The position numbers and the translations under genes are program-made. This document shows, piece after piece, positions 47,430 to 56,939 of a stretch of DNA of 64,000 bases. The number at the start of each line of letters is the position of its first letter. Within the stretch, counting starts at the first letter, position 1. The notes under the pieces are model-generated. The model searched no databases. It saw only the letters and a program-made list of their open reading frames with translations, and was not told the origin of the DNA. Source of the stretch: Burkholderia sp. FERM BP-3421 (GTDB taxonomy: Bacteria > Pseudomonadota > Gammaproteobacteria > Burkholderiales > Burkholderiaceae). The stretch spans positions 1,674,001-1,738,000 of the forward strand of contig NZ_CP117782.1 in the NCBI RefSeq assembly GCF_028657905.1, in the 5' to 3' direction.

Positions 47430-47435
47430 GTATAA
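47430..47435 (+). promoter_or_regulatory. Putative -10 box of the folD promoter
   Basis: A perfect TATAAT follows the repeat array by two bases. A matching -35 would fall inside the seventh repeat copy (CCGACC at 47407-47412, 17-bp spacing; only GAC matches TTGACA). The predicted mRNA leader to the folD ATG would be about 60 bases. Confidence 0.65.
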
Positions 47436-47504
47436 TTCCCTCCTTCGCCGCGACGCACTCCCCGCGTCGCGCGCCCCCGCTTTCCAACTCGCACGCGAAT
47501 CACC

Positions 47505-48362
47505 ATGACAGCCACTCTCATCGACGGCAACGCCCTCTCGAAGACCTTGCGCGGCGAAGCCGCGCAGCGCGCCGCGGCGCTGACCGCGCGCGGCCACCAG
47601 CCCGGACTCGCCGTGATCCTCGTCGGCAACAATCCCGCCAGCGAAGTGTATGTGCGCAACAAGATCAAGGCCTGCCAGGACCACGGCTTCCACTCGCTGA
47701 AGGACAACTACCCGGCCACGCTGTCCGAGGCCGACCTGCTCAAGCGCATCGACGAGCTGAATCGCGACCCGAAGATCCACGGCATCCTGGTGCAGCTGCC
47801 CCTGCCCGCGCATATCGACAGCCACAAGGTGATCGAGGCGATCGCCCCGGAGAAGGACGTCGACGGCTTCCACGTCGCGAACGCCGGCGCGCTGATGACG
47901 GGCAAGCCGCTGTTCCGCCCGTGCACGCCGTACGGCGTGATGAAGATGTTCGAGGCCTACCGGATCCCGCTGCAGGGCGCGAACGCGGTCGTGATCGGCC
48001 GCTCGAACATCGTCGGCAAGCCGATGGCGCTGATGCTGCTCGAAGCGGGCGCGACCGTCACGATCTGCCACAGCAAGACCCGCGACCTCGCCGCGCACAC
48101 CCGCGCGGCCGACGTGGTCGTCGCGGCGGTCGGCAAGCGCGACGTGCTGACGGCCGACATGGTGAAGCCGGGCGCGACCGTGATCGACGTCGGCATGAAC
48201 CGCAACGACGAAGGCAAGCTGTGCGGCGACGTCGAATTCGCCGGCGTGAGCCAGGTGGCCGGCCACCTGACGCCGGTGCCGGGCGGCGTCGGCCCGATGA
48301 CCATCACGATGCTGCTGATCAACACCGTCGAGGCGGCCGAACGCGCGGCGAACGCGGCCTGA
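47505..48362 (+). CDS. folD: Bifunctional methylenetetrahydrofolate dehydrogenase/cyclohydrolase
   Basis: A 285-residue FolD, which interconverts 5,10-methylene- and 10-formyl-tetrahydrofolate for one-carbon metabolism. It has the substrate-site lysine motif YVRNKIKACQDHGF near residues 50-63 and GILVQLPLPAHID. The NADP Rossmann motif is VIGRSNIVGKPMALMLL, and the C-terminal PGGVGPMTITMLL is present. The length is normal. The upstream tandem repeat and TATAAT suggest its own promoter. Confidence 0.97.
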   Translation: MTATLIDGNALSKTLRGEAAQRAAALTARGHQPGLAVILVGNNPASEVYVRNKIKACQDHGFHSLKDNYPATLSEADLLKRIDELNRDPKIHGILVQLPLPAHIDSHKVIEAIAPEKDVDGFHVANAGALMTGKPLFRPCTPYGVMKMFEAYRIPLQGANAVVIGRSNIVGKPMALMLLEAGATVTICHSKTRDLAAHTRAADVVVAAVGKRDVLTADMVKPGATVIDVGMNRNDEGKLCGDVEFAGVSQVAGHLTPVPGGVGPMTITMLLINTVEAAERAANAA

Positions 48363-48520
48363 CGCGAGCGGCGGCGCACCCCGCCGCCGCCGATACCGCC
48401 CCAATCGAGCCGGTAGAAACTTTCGATTGGAAAGCGCGCACCACGCCCCAATAATAAAGAGATGCCGCGCGCACGCCGCGCGCCACTCTCCGTTTCCATC
48501 CGAAATCACCCGGGAGCACC

Positions 48521-50611
48521 ATGTCCGCCAGCGCAACCGCCAATCCCCTTCTCGATTTCACCGGCCTGCCCCGTTTCGGCGAAATCCTCCCTGAACACGT
48601 CACGCCGGCGCTCGACGCGCTGCTCGAGACCGCCGACGCCGCCGTCGAACGCGCGGCCGACCCGGCCACGCCCGCGACCTGGGAAGAGATCGTCGAAGCC
48701 GTCGAACGCGCGACCGAGCCGCTCGGCCGCGCCTGGGGCGTGATCGGTCACCTGAATGCCGTCGCCGACACGCCGGCGCTGCGCGCCGCCTACGGCGAGA
48801 ACCTGCCGCGCGTGACCGAATTCTGGTCGAGCGTCGGCCAGAACCTCGCGCTCTACGAGAAGTACAAGGTGATCGCCGCGAGCGCGGCGTACCCGGCGCT
48901 GTCCGTCGAGCGCAAGAAGATCCTCGACAACGCGCTGCGCGACTTCCGCCTGTCCGGCGCGGAACTGCCCGAGGACCAGAAGCCGCGCTTCGCGGAACTG
49001 CAGGAGCGGCAGGCGGCGCTCTCGAAGACCTTCTCCGACCACGTGCTCGACGCCACCAACGGCTACGCGTTCTACGCGCAGACCGAAGCGGAATTGGCCG
49101 GCCTGCCCGACGACGCGATCGCCGCCGCGCGCGAGGCCGCGCAGAAGGAGGACAAGGCCGGCTGGAAATTCACGCTGCACTTCCCGTCCTACTTCCCGGT
49201 CCTGCAGTACGCGGACAACCGCGCGATGCGCGAGGCGCTGTACCGCGCCTACGTGACGCGCGCGTCCGAGCTGGGCCCGCAGTACGGCGGCGGCCAGGCG
49301 GACTGGGACAACACGGCGATCGTCTCCGAACAGCTCGGGCTGCGCCGCGAGGAAGCGCGCATGCTCGGCTACCACGACTTCGCGGAAGTGTCGCTCGCGC
49401 CGAAGATGGCCGAGTCGCCGCAGCAGGTCACCGCGTTCCTCGAGGATCTCGCCACGCGCGCGCGGCCGCACGCCGAACAAGACTGGGACGAACTGCGCAG
49501 TTTCGCCGCGCAGACGCTCGACACGACGGAGCTTGCGCCGTGGGACGTCGCCTACGCGGCCGAGAAGCTGCGCCAGCAGCGCTACGCGTTCTCCGAGAAC
49601 GAGGTGAAGCAGTACTTCCCGGAACCCGCCGTGCTCAAGGGGCTGTTCACCGTCGCCGAAACGCTGTTCGGGGTGCGCATCCGGCCCGACAGCACGCCCG
49701 TCTGGCACGACGACGTGCGCTTCTTCCGCGTCGAGAACCGCGACGGCTCGCTCGTCGCGCAGTTCTACCTCGACCTGTACGCGCGCGAAGGCAAGCGCGG
49801 CGGCGCCTGGATGGACGACGCGCGCGCCCGCGCGAAGCGCGCGAGCGGCGTGCAGACGCCGGTCGCCTACCTGACCTGCAACTTCTCCGCGCCGATCGGC
49901 GGCAAGCCCGCCTGCTTCACGCACGACGAAGTGATCACGCTGTTCCACGAGTTCGGCCACGGGCTGCATCACATGCTGACGCGGGTCGACGAGATCGGTG
50001 TGTCGGGCATCAACGGCGTCGAATGGGACGCGGTCGAGCTGCCCTCGCAGTTCATGGAGAACTTCTGCTGGGAATGGGATGTGCTCGCGTCGATGTCGTC
50101 GCACGTCGAGACCGGCGCATCGCTGCCACGCGCGCTGTTCGACAAGATGCTCGCCGCGAAGAATTTCCAGAGCGGCCTCGGCATGCTGCGCCAGATCGTG
50201 TTCTCGATGTTCGACATCCTGCTGCACGTCGACTTCGACCCGGCTGGCGCGGCCGGCGTGAACGCGTTCGCGCGCGACATCAACGAGCGCTACCACGTGA
50301 TCCCGCAAGCGCCGTTCTCGCGCTGGCCGAACACCTTCAGCCACATCTTCGCGGGCGGCTACGCGGCCGGCTACTACAGCTACAAGTGGGCCGAGGTGCT
50401 GTCGGCGGACGCGTACGCCGCGTTCGAGGAAGCCGCGCAGGCGGCGGGCGGCAGCGTGCTCGACACCGCGACCGGCACGCGCTATCGCCGCGAGATCCTC
50501 GAGGTCGGCGGCAGCCGCCCGGCGATGGAATCGTTCAAGGCGTTCCGCGGCCGCGAGCCGAGCATCGACGCGCTGCTGCGCCACAACGGCATGACGGACG
50601 CCGCGCACTGA
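48521..50611 (+). CDS. prlC: Oligopeptidase A (M3 metallopeptidase)
   Basis: A 696-residue M3-family zinc peptidase that degrades oligopeptides, including cleaved signal peptides, in the cytoplasm. The zinc-binding motif is LFHEFGHGLHHML near residue 485, and the third ligand region follows as ENFCWEWDVLAS. The C-terminal AGGYAAGYYSYKWAEVLSADAY is conserved. Length and order of motifs match PrlC/OpdA. A strong terminator begins 25 bp after the stop codon. Confidence 0.95.
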   Translation: MSASATANPLLDFTGLPRFGEILPEHVTPALDALLETADAAVERAADPATPATWEEIVEAVERATEPLGRAWGVIGHLNAVADTPALRAAYGENLPRVTEFWSSVGQNLALYEKYKVIAASAAYPALSVERKKILDNALRDFRLSGAELPEDQKPRFAELQERQAALSKTFSDHVLDATNGYAFYAQTEAELAGLPDDAIAAAREAAQKEDKAGWKFTLHFPSYFPVLQYADNRAMREALYRAYVTRASELGPQYGGGQADWDNTAIVSEQLGLRREEARMLGYHDFAEVSLAPKMAESPQQVTAFLEDLATRARPHAEQDWDELRSFAAQTLDTTELAPWDVAYAAEKLRQQRYAFSENEVKQYFPEPAVLKGLFTVAETLFGVRIRPDSTPVWHDDVRFFRVENRDGSLVAQFYLDLYAREGKRGGAWMDDARARAKRASGVQTPVAYLTCNFSAPIGGKPACFTHDEVITLFHEFGHGLHHMLTRVDEIGVSGINGVEWDAVELPSQFMENFCWEWDVLASMSSHVETGASLPRALFDKMLAAKNFQSGLGMLRQIVFSMFDILLHVDFDPAGAAGVNAFARDINERYHVIPQAPFSRWPNTFSHIFAGGYAAGYYSYKWAEVLSADAYAAFEEAAQAAGGSVLDTATGTRYRREILEVGGSRPAMESFKAFRGREPSIDALLRHNGMTDAAH

Positions 50612-50636
50612 GCGGCGCGCCGCCGCGTTGTTCCGC

Positions 50637-50670
50637 AACGGCAGTCCGCACGCGCGGACTGCCGTTTTTT
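50637..50670. terminator. Terminator between convergent prlC and dinB
   Basis: AACGGCAGTCCG, six-base loop, CGGACTGCCGTT followed by further T residues: a perfect 12-bp stem. Its right end touches the dinB stop codon, so it chiefly serves prlC. Confidence 0.9.
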
Positions 50671-51809
50671 CATGGCGCGCCGCCAGGCGGATCGTCGAAC
50701 AGCGCGATCTGGCCGTGCCGCTCGGCGCTGTCCTCGTCGATCCGCACGCCCACGCCGAGCAGCCGCACCGGCTGGCGTCGCCGCACCAGGCCCCGTTCGA
50801 GCAGCGCGACGGCCGTGTCGGCGTCGGTCGCGTCGGCCACGCACTCGACCGTCGTGCGCTGGAAATCGGCGAAGCGGATCTTCACGTACAGCTTGCGGAT
50901 CGCGCGCGCCGCGCCGGCCCGTTCGATGCGCGCGTCGAGCAGCACGGTCAGCCGGCGGATCTCGTCCGCGCATTGCGCGGGCGTCGTCAGGTCCTGCACG
51001 TAGGTCGTCTCGACGCTGACCGACTTGCGCTCCTGGTCCGCGCGCACCGGCCGCTCGTCGATCCCGCGCGAGAGGTCGTGAAGCCGCCGGCCGAACGCGC
51101 CGAACTCGCGGTGCAGGTCGAACAGCGACCAGGCGCGCAGCTGCGCGCAGGTCTGGATGCCGAGCCGCTCGAGCCGCGCGGCGGTCACCTTGCCCACGCC
51201 GAACAGCTTGCGCACCGGCAGCGCCGCCACGAACGCGTCGACCTCATGCGGCCGCACGACGAACAGCCCGTCCGGCTTGTTCCAGTCGGAGGCGATCTTC
51301 GCGACGAACTTGTTCGGCGCGACGCCCGCCGACACCGTCACGCCGACCGTCTCGAACACCCGCGCACGAATCTCGCGCGCGATCAGCGTCGCGCTGCCCT
51401 GGCACCGTTCCGTGCGGCTCACGTCGAGGTAGGCCTCGTCGAGCGACAGCGGCTCGACGTCGGGCGTGTAGTCGCGGTAGATCGCCATGATGAGCCGCGA
51501 CGCCGCGCGATACTTGTCCATCGCGCTCGGCAGGATCAGCAGGTCCGGGCACTTGCGCATCGCGAGCGCCGACGACATCGCCGAATGCACGCCGAAGCGC
51601 CGCGCTTCGTAGTTGCAGGTTGCGATCACGCCGCGCTGGTCGGGCCGCCCGCCGACCGCGAGCGGCCGGCCGCGCAGCGACGGGTCGTCGCGCATCTCCA
51701 CCGACGCGTAGAAGCAGTCGCAATCGCAGTGGATGATCTTGCGCGCGCGCGGCGCCGCGTCGCCCGAAGGCGGCGGCGTGGCGGGGAGGGAATCGGCGGT
51801 GGTGTCCAA
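50670..51809 (-). CDS. dinB: DNA polymerase IV (Y family)
   Basis: A 379-residue translesion polymerase. The catalytic acidic residues are in IIHCDCDCFYASVEMRDDP at the N-terminus and in SLDEAYLDVS. The little-finger domain (from about residue 260) is complete, but the family's C-terminal beta-clamp-binding motif is not obvious by eye. No ATG precedes the fold. The best start is a TTG at 51809 that lies 10 bp from a LexA box, with no clear ribosome site. Longer frames up to 51965 run through the promoter and are unlikely. Confidence 0.92.
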   Translation of the reverse strand: MDTTADSLPATPPPSGDAAPRARKIIHCDCDCFYASVEMRDDPSLRGRPLAVGGRPDQRGVIATCNYEARRFGVHSAMSSALAMRKCPDLLILPSAMDKYRAASRLIMAIYRDYTPDVEPLSLDEAYLDVSRTERCQGSATLIAREIRARVFETVGVTVSAGVAPNKFVAKIASDWNKPDGLFVVRPHEVDAFVAALPVRKLFGVGKVTAARLERLGIQTCAQLRAWSLFDLHREFGAFGRRLHDLSRGIDERPVRADQERKSVSVETTYVQDLTTPAQCADEIRRLTVLLDARIERAGAARAIRKLYVKIRFADFQRTTVECVADATDADTAVALLERGLVRRRQPVRLLGVGVRIDEDSAERHGQIALFDDPPGGAP

Positions 51810-51818
51810 GGTGTCGAC

Positions 51819-51847
51819 ACTGTACAAAAACACAGTGCAAGTTTCAA
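51819..51847 (-). promoter_or_regulatory. dinB promoter with LexA (SOS) box
   Basis: CTGT-N8-ACAG at 51820-51835 matches the LexA core with the exact eight-base spacing. Reading toward dinB, a -35 TTGAAA (plus-strand 51842-51847), 17-bp spacer and -10 TACAGT (51819-51824) can be drawn. The LexA box then covers the spacer and -10, so repression would be direct. Predicted transcription start is within a few bases of the TTG codon. Confidence 0.8.
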
Positions 51848-51967
51848 CTGCGCCGGCCCGGCGCGCGGCCGGGCGCCGTACCGGCCGGATTCCCGCCCAA
51901 CCGTACCGCCGCCGCGCCCGATCGCTCCCTATACTCGATCGATTACGGCATGAGCAGGAGAACACGG

Positions 51968-52660
51968 ATGCGTACCATCGGATTGATCGGCGGAATGAGC
52001 TGGGAATCGTCGGCCGAGTATTACCGGATGATCAACCAGGATTCGAAGGCGCGCCACGGCGGCCACCATAACGCGAAGAGCGTGATGGTGACGGTCGACT
52101 TCGCCGAGATCGAGGCGTTGCAGCGCGCGCAGGACTGGGAGGCGCTCGGCGCGCGGATGGCCGAGGCCGGACGCCAGCTCGAACGCGCCGGCGCGGATTT
52201 CGTGGTGTTGACCACCAATACGATGCACCGGGTGTTCGACGCGCTCGAACAGGCGGTCGCGCTGCCCTGCGTGCATATCGCCGACCCGACCGGCGCGGCG
52301 CTGACGGCCGCCGGCATCGAGCGGGTCGGCCTGCTCGGCACCCGCTACACGATGGAGCTGCCGTTCTACGCCGAGCGGCTGCGCACGCGCCACGGGCTCG
52401 ACGTGCTGACGCCCGATGCGGCCGACCGCGACGACGTGCACCGCATCATCTACGACGAGCTGTGCCACGGCGTCGTCGCGCCCGGATCGCGCGCGGCCTA
52501 TGCCGCGATCGTCGCGCGGCTCGCGCAACGCGGCGCGCAGGCGGTGATCCTCGGCTGCACCGAGATCACCTTGCTGATCGGCCCGGACGACGTCGCGCTG
52601 CCGGTGTTCGACACCACGGCGCTGCACGCGCGCGCGGCGGTCGAACTCGCCGCGCGCTGA
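51968..52660 (+). CDS. Aspartate/glutamate racemase family protein
   Basis: A 230-residue Asp/Glu racemase-superfamily enzyme starting MRTIGLIGGMSWESSAEYYR, with ribosome site AGGAG upstream. The second catalytic cysteine is present in LGCTEITLL near residue 197. The position of the first cysteine is threonine (LTTNTMHRVF, about residue 81-84). The E. coli YgeA group shows the same Thr/Cys pairing, as I recall, and that enzyme favours L-amino acids. The product is thus probably D-Asp or D-Glu formation or the reverse. It is not the essential MurI. Confidence 0.87.
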   Translation: MRTIGLIGGMSWESSAEYYRMINQDSKARHGGHHNAKSVMVTVDFAEIEALQRAQDWEALGARMAEAGRQLERAGADFVVLTTNTMHRVFDALEQAVALPCVHIADPTGAALTAAGIERVGLLGTRYTMELPFYAERLRTRHGLDVLTPDAADRDDVHRIIYDELCHGVVAPGSRAAYAAIVARLAQRGAQAVILGCTEITLLIGPDDVALPVFDTTALHARAAVELAAR

Positions 52661-52676
52661 ACGGCGCGCCCGCGCG

Positions 52677-54443
52677 TCACCGGGTCGGACAGGCGCGCCG
52701 CGCGGTCGCCGCGTCGACACCGCCCGGCGGCCGCTCCCCCTGCCCGGCCGGCGTGCCGAGCAGCGCGATCAGCCCGCACGCGAGCGAGCCGCGCCAGTGC
52801 AGATAGTCGTGGCCGCTCGCCGTCTCCGCGTAGGTCACCGGGTATGCCCTGGCGACCAGCACGTCGCGCAGATGGCGGCTGGTGGTGCCGATGCCCGTCG
52901 GCCCCTTGCCGTCCTCGAAGCGCCCGCTTTCCAGATAGAAACGCACCGGCAGCCGCTCGGCAGCCGCGTATTCGCGCGTCAGCCACTCGGCCGCGCGGGT
53001 GTGTGCATCGCCTTGCGCGGGCGCCCACCAGAACGAACCCGACTGGCTCAGCACGTTGCCGAACAGCTCCGGATGACGCAGCGCCACGTACGCGGACGCG
53101 AGCCCGCCATAGCTCGACCCCGCGACCACCGTGCGCGCGGGCGCGGCGCTCACGCCCTGCCCGCGCGCCCACGGCATCAGCTCCTCGGCGAGAAAGCGCG
53201 CGAACGCCGGATTCGGCGGCAACTCGCGAGCGCGCGCCGCGCCGTCGGGATTGCCGATGATCAGCGCCGCCGTGCGCGGCAGACGACCTTCCGCGATCAG
53301 GTTGTCGAGGATCGTCGGCGTGGGCACCGTGTCGGGATCGGCATAGGCGTGCGCGTCGAAGATCAGCGCGAGCGCGCGCGCCGGATCGTCGGCGCGATAG
53401 CCGGCGGGCCGATACAGGTAGACGTCGCGCGTATTGCCGAGGATCCAGCTCGTGAAGCGCGTGCGGGCGAGCGTGCCCGCCGGTACGCCCGGGCGCGGCG
53501 CGAGCCACGGCTGCGGCGGCGCATCGGGCAGTTCCAGCACCGACTTGCCCTGGTACGGGTCGGTGCCCGTGCGCATGAAGGTCCGTGGATTCAGCGGGTC
53601 GCGTTGCGCGGTCGCGAGAATCGCGCGCCGCCGCTCGCCCTCCGGCTGATCAAGCTCGGGCACGTCGGGCGCGAGCAGATAGCTGAGCCGCGTGCTCGCG
53701 GGCACCACGTAGCTGCGGTACCAGACATCGCTGCCGGCCAGCCGCGCAAGCGCGTCGTGCTCGCCGGACGGGCTGCCGAGCACGCGCACGTTGTCGCGCG
53801 CGCCGCGCCACAGGAACGTGACGAGCCGCACGGGCTCGTCCGCCGGCGTCGCGCCGCGCGCGAGGCTCGCATCGGTGCGCGCCGGCTCGGCGGGCGCGGC
53901 CTCGACGAGCGGCGTGCCGCGCTCGGCCATCTCGCGCCAGAACGCGTCGGTGCCGCCGCCCGCCTGCACGCCGCGCGCGAGCGCCGCGAGCCGCGGGCTC
54001 GCGAGCGCCGGCGTCGGACGACGCTGGTGCGCGCGCGGCACGACGGCGTCGAGCGTGATCCGGCAGCGCGGCGCGGCGGCCAACGCCGACGCGGCGGCCG
54101 CCGGCGTCGCGCGCAGCCTGTAACGGCCGGTCGCGGGCGCGACGAACATGAAGGTGCGCCCTTGCGCATCATCGGTCAGCAGCCGGCGCAACGCGCGCCC
54201 CTCGCTGTCGAGCAGGTCTAGGTTCGCCATCGCGCCGTCGAGGCGGCCCTGGATGAAGGCGCCTTCGTCGAGTTGCAGCACGTGCTCCCCCTCGCCGCTC
54301 AGCTCGCCGGCCGGACCGAGGTTCGTTGCCGCGACCGGCGCGGACGTGGGCGCGGCGCAGGCCGCCCCCGCCCCCGTCAGCCACGCGCCGCACAGCCACG
54401 CGCAGGCAAGCGCCCGCGCGCGGATCGGGTTGCGTTGATTCAT
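52677..54443 (-). CDS. Exported enterochelin-esterase-like ferric siderophore esterase
   Basis: A 588-residue protein of the Fes/IroE/PfeE kind. It has a signal peptide (ALACAWLCGAWLTGAGAACA), an N-terminal Fes-type region (about residues 60-330) and a C-terminal esterase D domain. The nucleophile elbow is VVAGSSYGGLAS near residue 450, and the catalytic histidine is in SGHDYLHW. Such enzymes cut the trilactone of catecholate siderophores to free iron. Because it is exported, it should act in the periplasm like PfeE/IroE. It follows the TonB receptor gene by 11 bp in one operon. Confidence 0.88.
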   Translation of the reverse strand: MNQRNPIRARALACAWLCGAWLTGAGAACAAPTSAPVAATNLGPAGELSGEGEHVLQLDEGAFIQGRLDGAMANLDLLDSEGRALRRLLTDDAQGRTFMFVAPATGRYRLRATPAAAASALAAAPRCRITLDAVVPRAHQRRPTPALASPRLAALARGVQAGGGTDAFWREMAERGTPLVEAAPAEPARTDASLARGATPADEPVRLVTFLWRGARDNVRVLGSPSGEHDALARLAGSDVWYRSYVVPASTRLSYLLAPDVPELDQPEGERRRAILATAQRDPLNPRTFMRTGTDPYQGKSVLELPDAPPQPWLAPRPGVPAGTLARTRFTSWILGNTRDVYLYRPAGYRADDPARALALIFDAHAYADPDTVPTPTILDNLIAEGRLPRTAALIIGNPDGAARARELPPNPAFARFLAEELMPWARGQGVSAAPARTVVAGSSYGGLASAYVALRHPELFGNVLSQSGSFWWAPAQGDAHTRAAEWLTREYAAAERLPVRFYLESGRFEDGKGPTGIGTTSRHLRDVLVARAYPVTYAETASGHDYLHWRGSLACGLIALLGTPAGQGERPPGGVDAATARRACPTR

Positions 54444-54454
54444 CGGCCGCGTCC

Positions 54455-56891
54455 TCAGAAGTCGAGGCTCGCCGACACCTTGAAGGTGCGCGGCGCGTTC
54501 TGCGTGACGAAGCCGTCGTTGAACGAGCCGGCCCAGAACACCCGGTTCGCGACGTTCTCGACGCCGCCGCGCAGCACCACGTCCTTGCCGGCGATGCGCG
54601 TCGCATAGCGCGCGCCGAGATCGAAGCGGGTCCAGCCCGGAATCCGCTGGGTGTTCGCCGAGTTGACGAACTGCGCGCTCGTCGCGACCGCCCGGCCGCT
54701 CAGGGTCAGCCCCGCGACCCACGGCGCGTCCCATTCGAGGCCGAGATTGGCCGTCCACTTCGGCACGCCGAACGCGGTGTTGCCGTCATACGTGCGCCCC
54801 GCCGTGTGCGTGAGGATCGCCTGCGTGTAGGCGACGCCGCCCAGCACCCGCACGCGCGGCACGATCTGACCGAACACGTTCCACTCGATGCCCCGGTTGC
54901 GCTGCTCGCCGTCCGCGTTGTAGGTGTTGGTCGCGGCATCGCGCAACATGCCGGGCTTGGTGATCTGGAAAAAGCTCAGCGTGTTCGCGAACTCGCCCGT
55001 GTCCCATTTCGCGCCCACCTCGACCTGGCGGCTCTTGTACGGCACGAACATCTGCCCGAAGTTCTTCGCGGCGGGATCGCCGACCGTATCGCCCTGCGAC
55101 AGGCCCTCGATGTAGTTCGCGTACAGCGAGATGTCCGGGCCGAACGGCTTCACGAGCAGGCCGAAGGCCGGCGTCAGCGCGGTCTCGTTGTAGTTGGCGG
55201 TCTGCTTGCCGGTCGCGCCGTCGTAGGTCTTCGCCTTCACGCGCTGGTGGCGAACGCCGGCCGTCAGCCGCACGCGATCGCCGAGGAACGACAGCGTGTC
55301 GGCGAGCGCGACGCCCGTCAGCGTCGTCTCGGCGGTGCGCGGCGCGTCGCCCGGAGAAGGGGCGAGCACGGGATCGACCGGCGCGTAGATGTTCGACGCA
55401 TATGGCGCGCTCGCCTTGTTGACGGTGCCCGAGTCGATCTGCAGCGACGACCCGCTCACCGTCACCTCGTGCTTGACCGGCCCCGTGCGGAAGCGGCCGC
55501 GCACGCCGACCTCGGCCGATACCGTGTCGTTGTAGCCGTTCTGGTTGTAGGTCATGCCGCGATAGCTGCCATCCGGCTTCACCCCGCCCGCCCGCGTCCC
55601 GTTGAGAAAGCCCGAGTAGCTGTAGCTCCGCCCGCCCACGCCCGCGAACGCGGTCAGGCGATCGGTGATGTCGACCTCGGCGCGGCCGACGACGGCCTGG
55701 TTGAACGTCTTGCCCCACGCGCCGCGCAGCAGGTTGACACCCGCGCCGGGCGGCGACACGACCTGCGTCGCAAACGACGCCATCCACGGGCTGCCGCCGT
55801 CGAATCGCTCGGTGTCGGTATAGGCATCGAGCGAGAAGCGGAAGCGTTCGCCGCGGAAGTCGAATGCGAGCGAGCCAAGCTCGCGCTTCTTGCTCTGGTC
55901 GTCCATCGTGGTGTGCCCGTCGCGGAACACGCCGTTCACGCGCAAGCCGACCTGGTTGCGGTCGCCGAAACGCCGGCCGACATCCGCGTGCACGCCGAAC
56001 TGGCTGTCGGATTGATAGTCGGTGGTGAGCCGCGCGAGCGGCTTGTCGCCCGCCCGCTTCGGCACGAGGTTGATCGCGCCGCCCACGCTGCCATTCGGCG
56101 ACATGCCGTTCAGCAACGCGTTCGGCCCCTTCAGCACCTCGACGCGCTCGAGGAATTCGGTCGGAGCGTGGCCGTTGGGCGCCAGCCCGAACATGCCGTT
56201 GAACGAGAGATCGTCGGAATTCACGTTGAAGCCGCGAATGCTGTAGTTCTCGTAGATATGTCCGGTCGAGGTCGTGAAGCGCACCGACGGATCGTTTTCC
56301 AGCACGGCGGCCACCGTGCCCGCCTGCTGGTCCTCGATCAGCTTCGACGTATAGCTCGCGGTGCTGAACGGCGTCTCCATGAAGTCCGCGTTGCCGAGCA
56401 TCCCGAGCCGGCCGCCGCGCGCGACCTGTCCGCCATCGTAGACCTCCGGCAGGTGGTCGACCTGGCCGCTCACGACGATGGTCGGCAGCGTGCCGGCCGC
56501 CGCATCGCCCGCCGTGTGCGCGCGACGCTTCACCACGTACGCGCCGCCCGCGCCGCGCTCGGCTTCGAGGCCGTGCGGCGCCAGCAGCTGCGCGAAGCCC
56601 TGGGTCACGCTCACGCGACCCTTGAGGCCGCTGCTCGTCCGCCCGTGCATGAGCGATGCGTCGGCCGCCAGCTCGACGCCGGCCTGCGCGGCGAAGCGGT
56701 TCAGCACGACGTCGAGCGGGCCGGCCGCGAGCGCGTACGCGCGGCGCTCGTCGGTCTCGACCCGCGCGGGCGGATCGTCGGGGCTCGCTTGCGCACCGAG
56801 CGGCGCGCTCAGCGCGAGCGCCGCGACGAGCGCGGGCCCCAGCGCGCGCGGCGGTGGGAACGGAACGGGAAGTGGATCGGCGGAACGCCAT
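54455..56891 (-). CDS. TonB-dependent siderophore receptor with STN domain (N-terminal frame disrupted)
   Basis: An outer-membrane siderophore receptor of about 800 residues. The long uninterrupted frame (54455-56707, 750 residues from a GTG) holds most of an STN signalling domain (FAAQAGVELAADASLMHG), the plug with GGRLGMLGN and NYSIRGFNVN, and a complete beta-barrel ending in VSASLDF. Read upstream in the same frame, it runs back to a signal peptide (LVAALALSAPLGAQA), but there is no start codon before a stop. The only well-placed ATG, at 56891 with AAAGGA before it, is in another frame. One added GC unit, or loss of one G, near 56836-56850 would join them. Confidence 0.85.
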
Positions 56892-56910
56892 GGCGAGTCC
56901 TTTCAGGTTC

Positions 56911-56939
56911 GAAGAATGACGAGGTTCGTCATGTATTCC
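56911..56939 (-). promoter_or_regulatory. Putative ECF-type promoter of the receptor operon
   Basis: Reading toward the receptor gene, GGAATA (plus-strand 56934-56939), a 17-bp spacer and TTCTTC (56911-56916) loosely match the fecA promoter type (GGAAAAT-17-TCCTTT) used by FecI. A 17-bp dyad ATGACGA/TCGTCAT (56916-56932) fills the spacer. The assignment is tentative. Confidence 0.4.

Noticed and set aside
54455..56707. Receptor starting at GTG 56707 as the complete gene
   Set aside because: This start would remove the signal peptide and part of the STN domain, and no ribosome site precedes it. The upstream signal peptide continues in the same frame.
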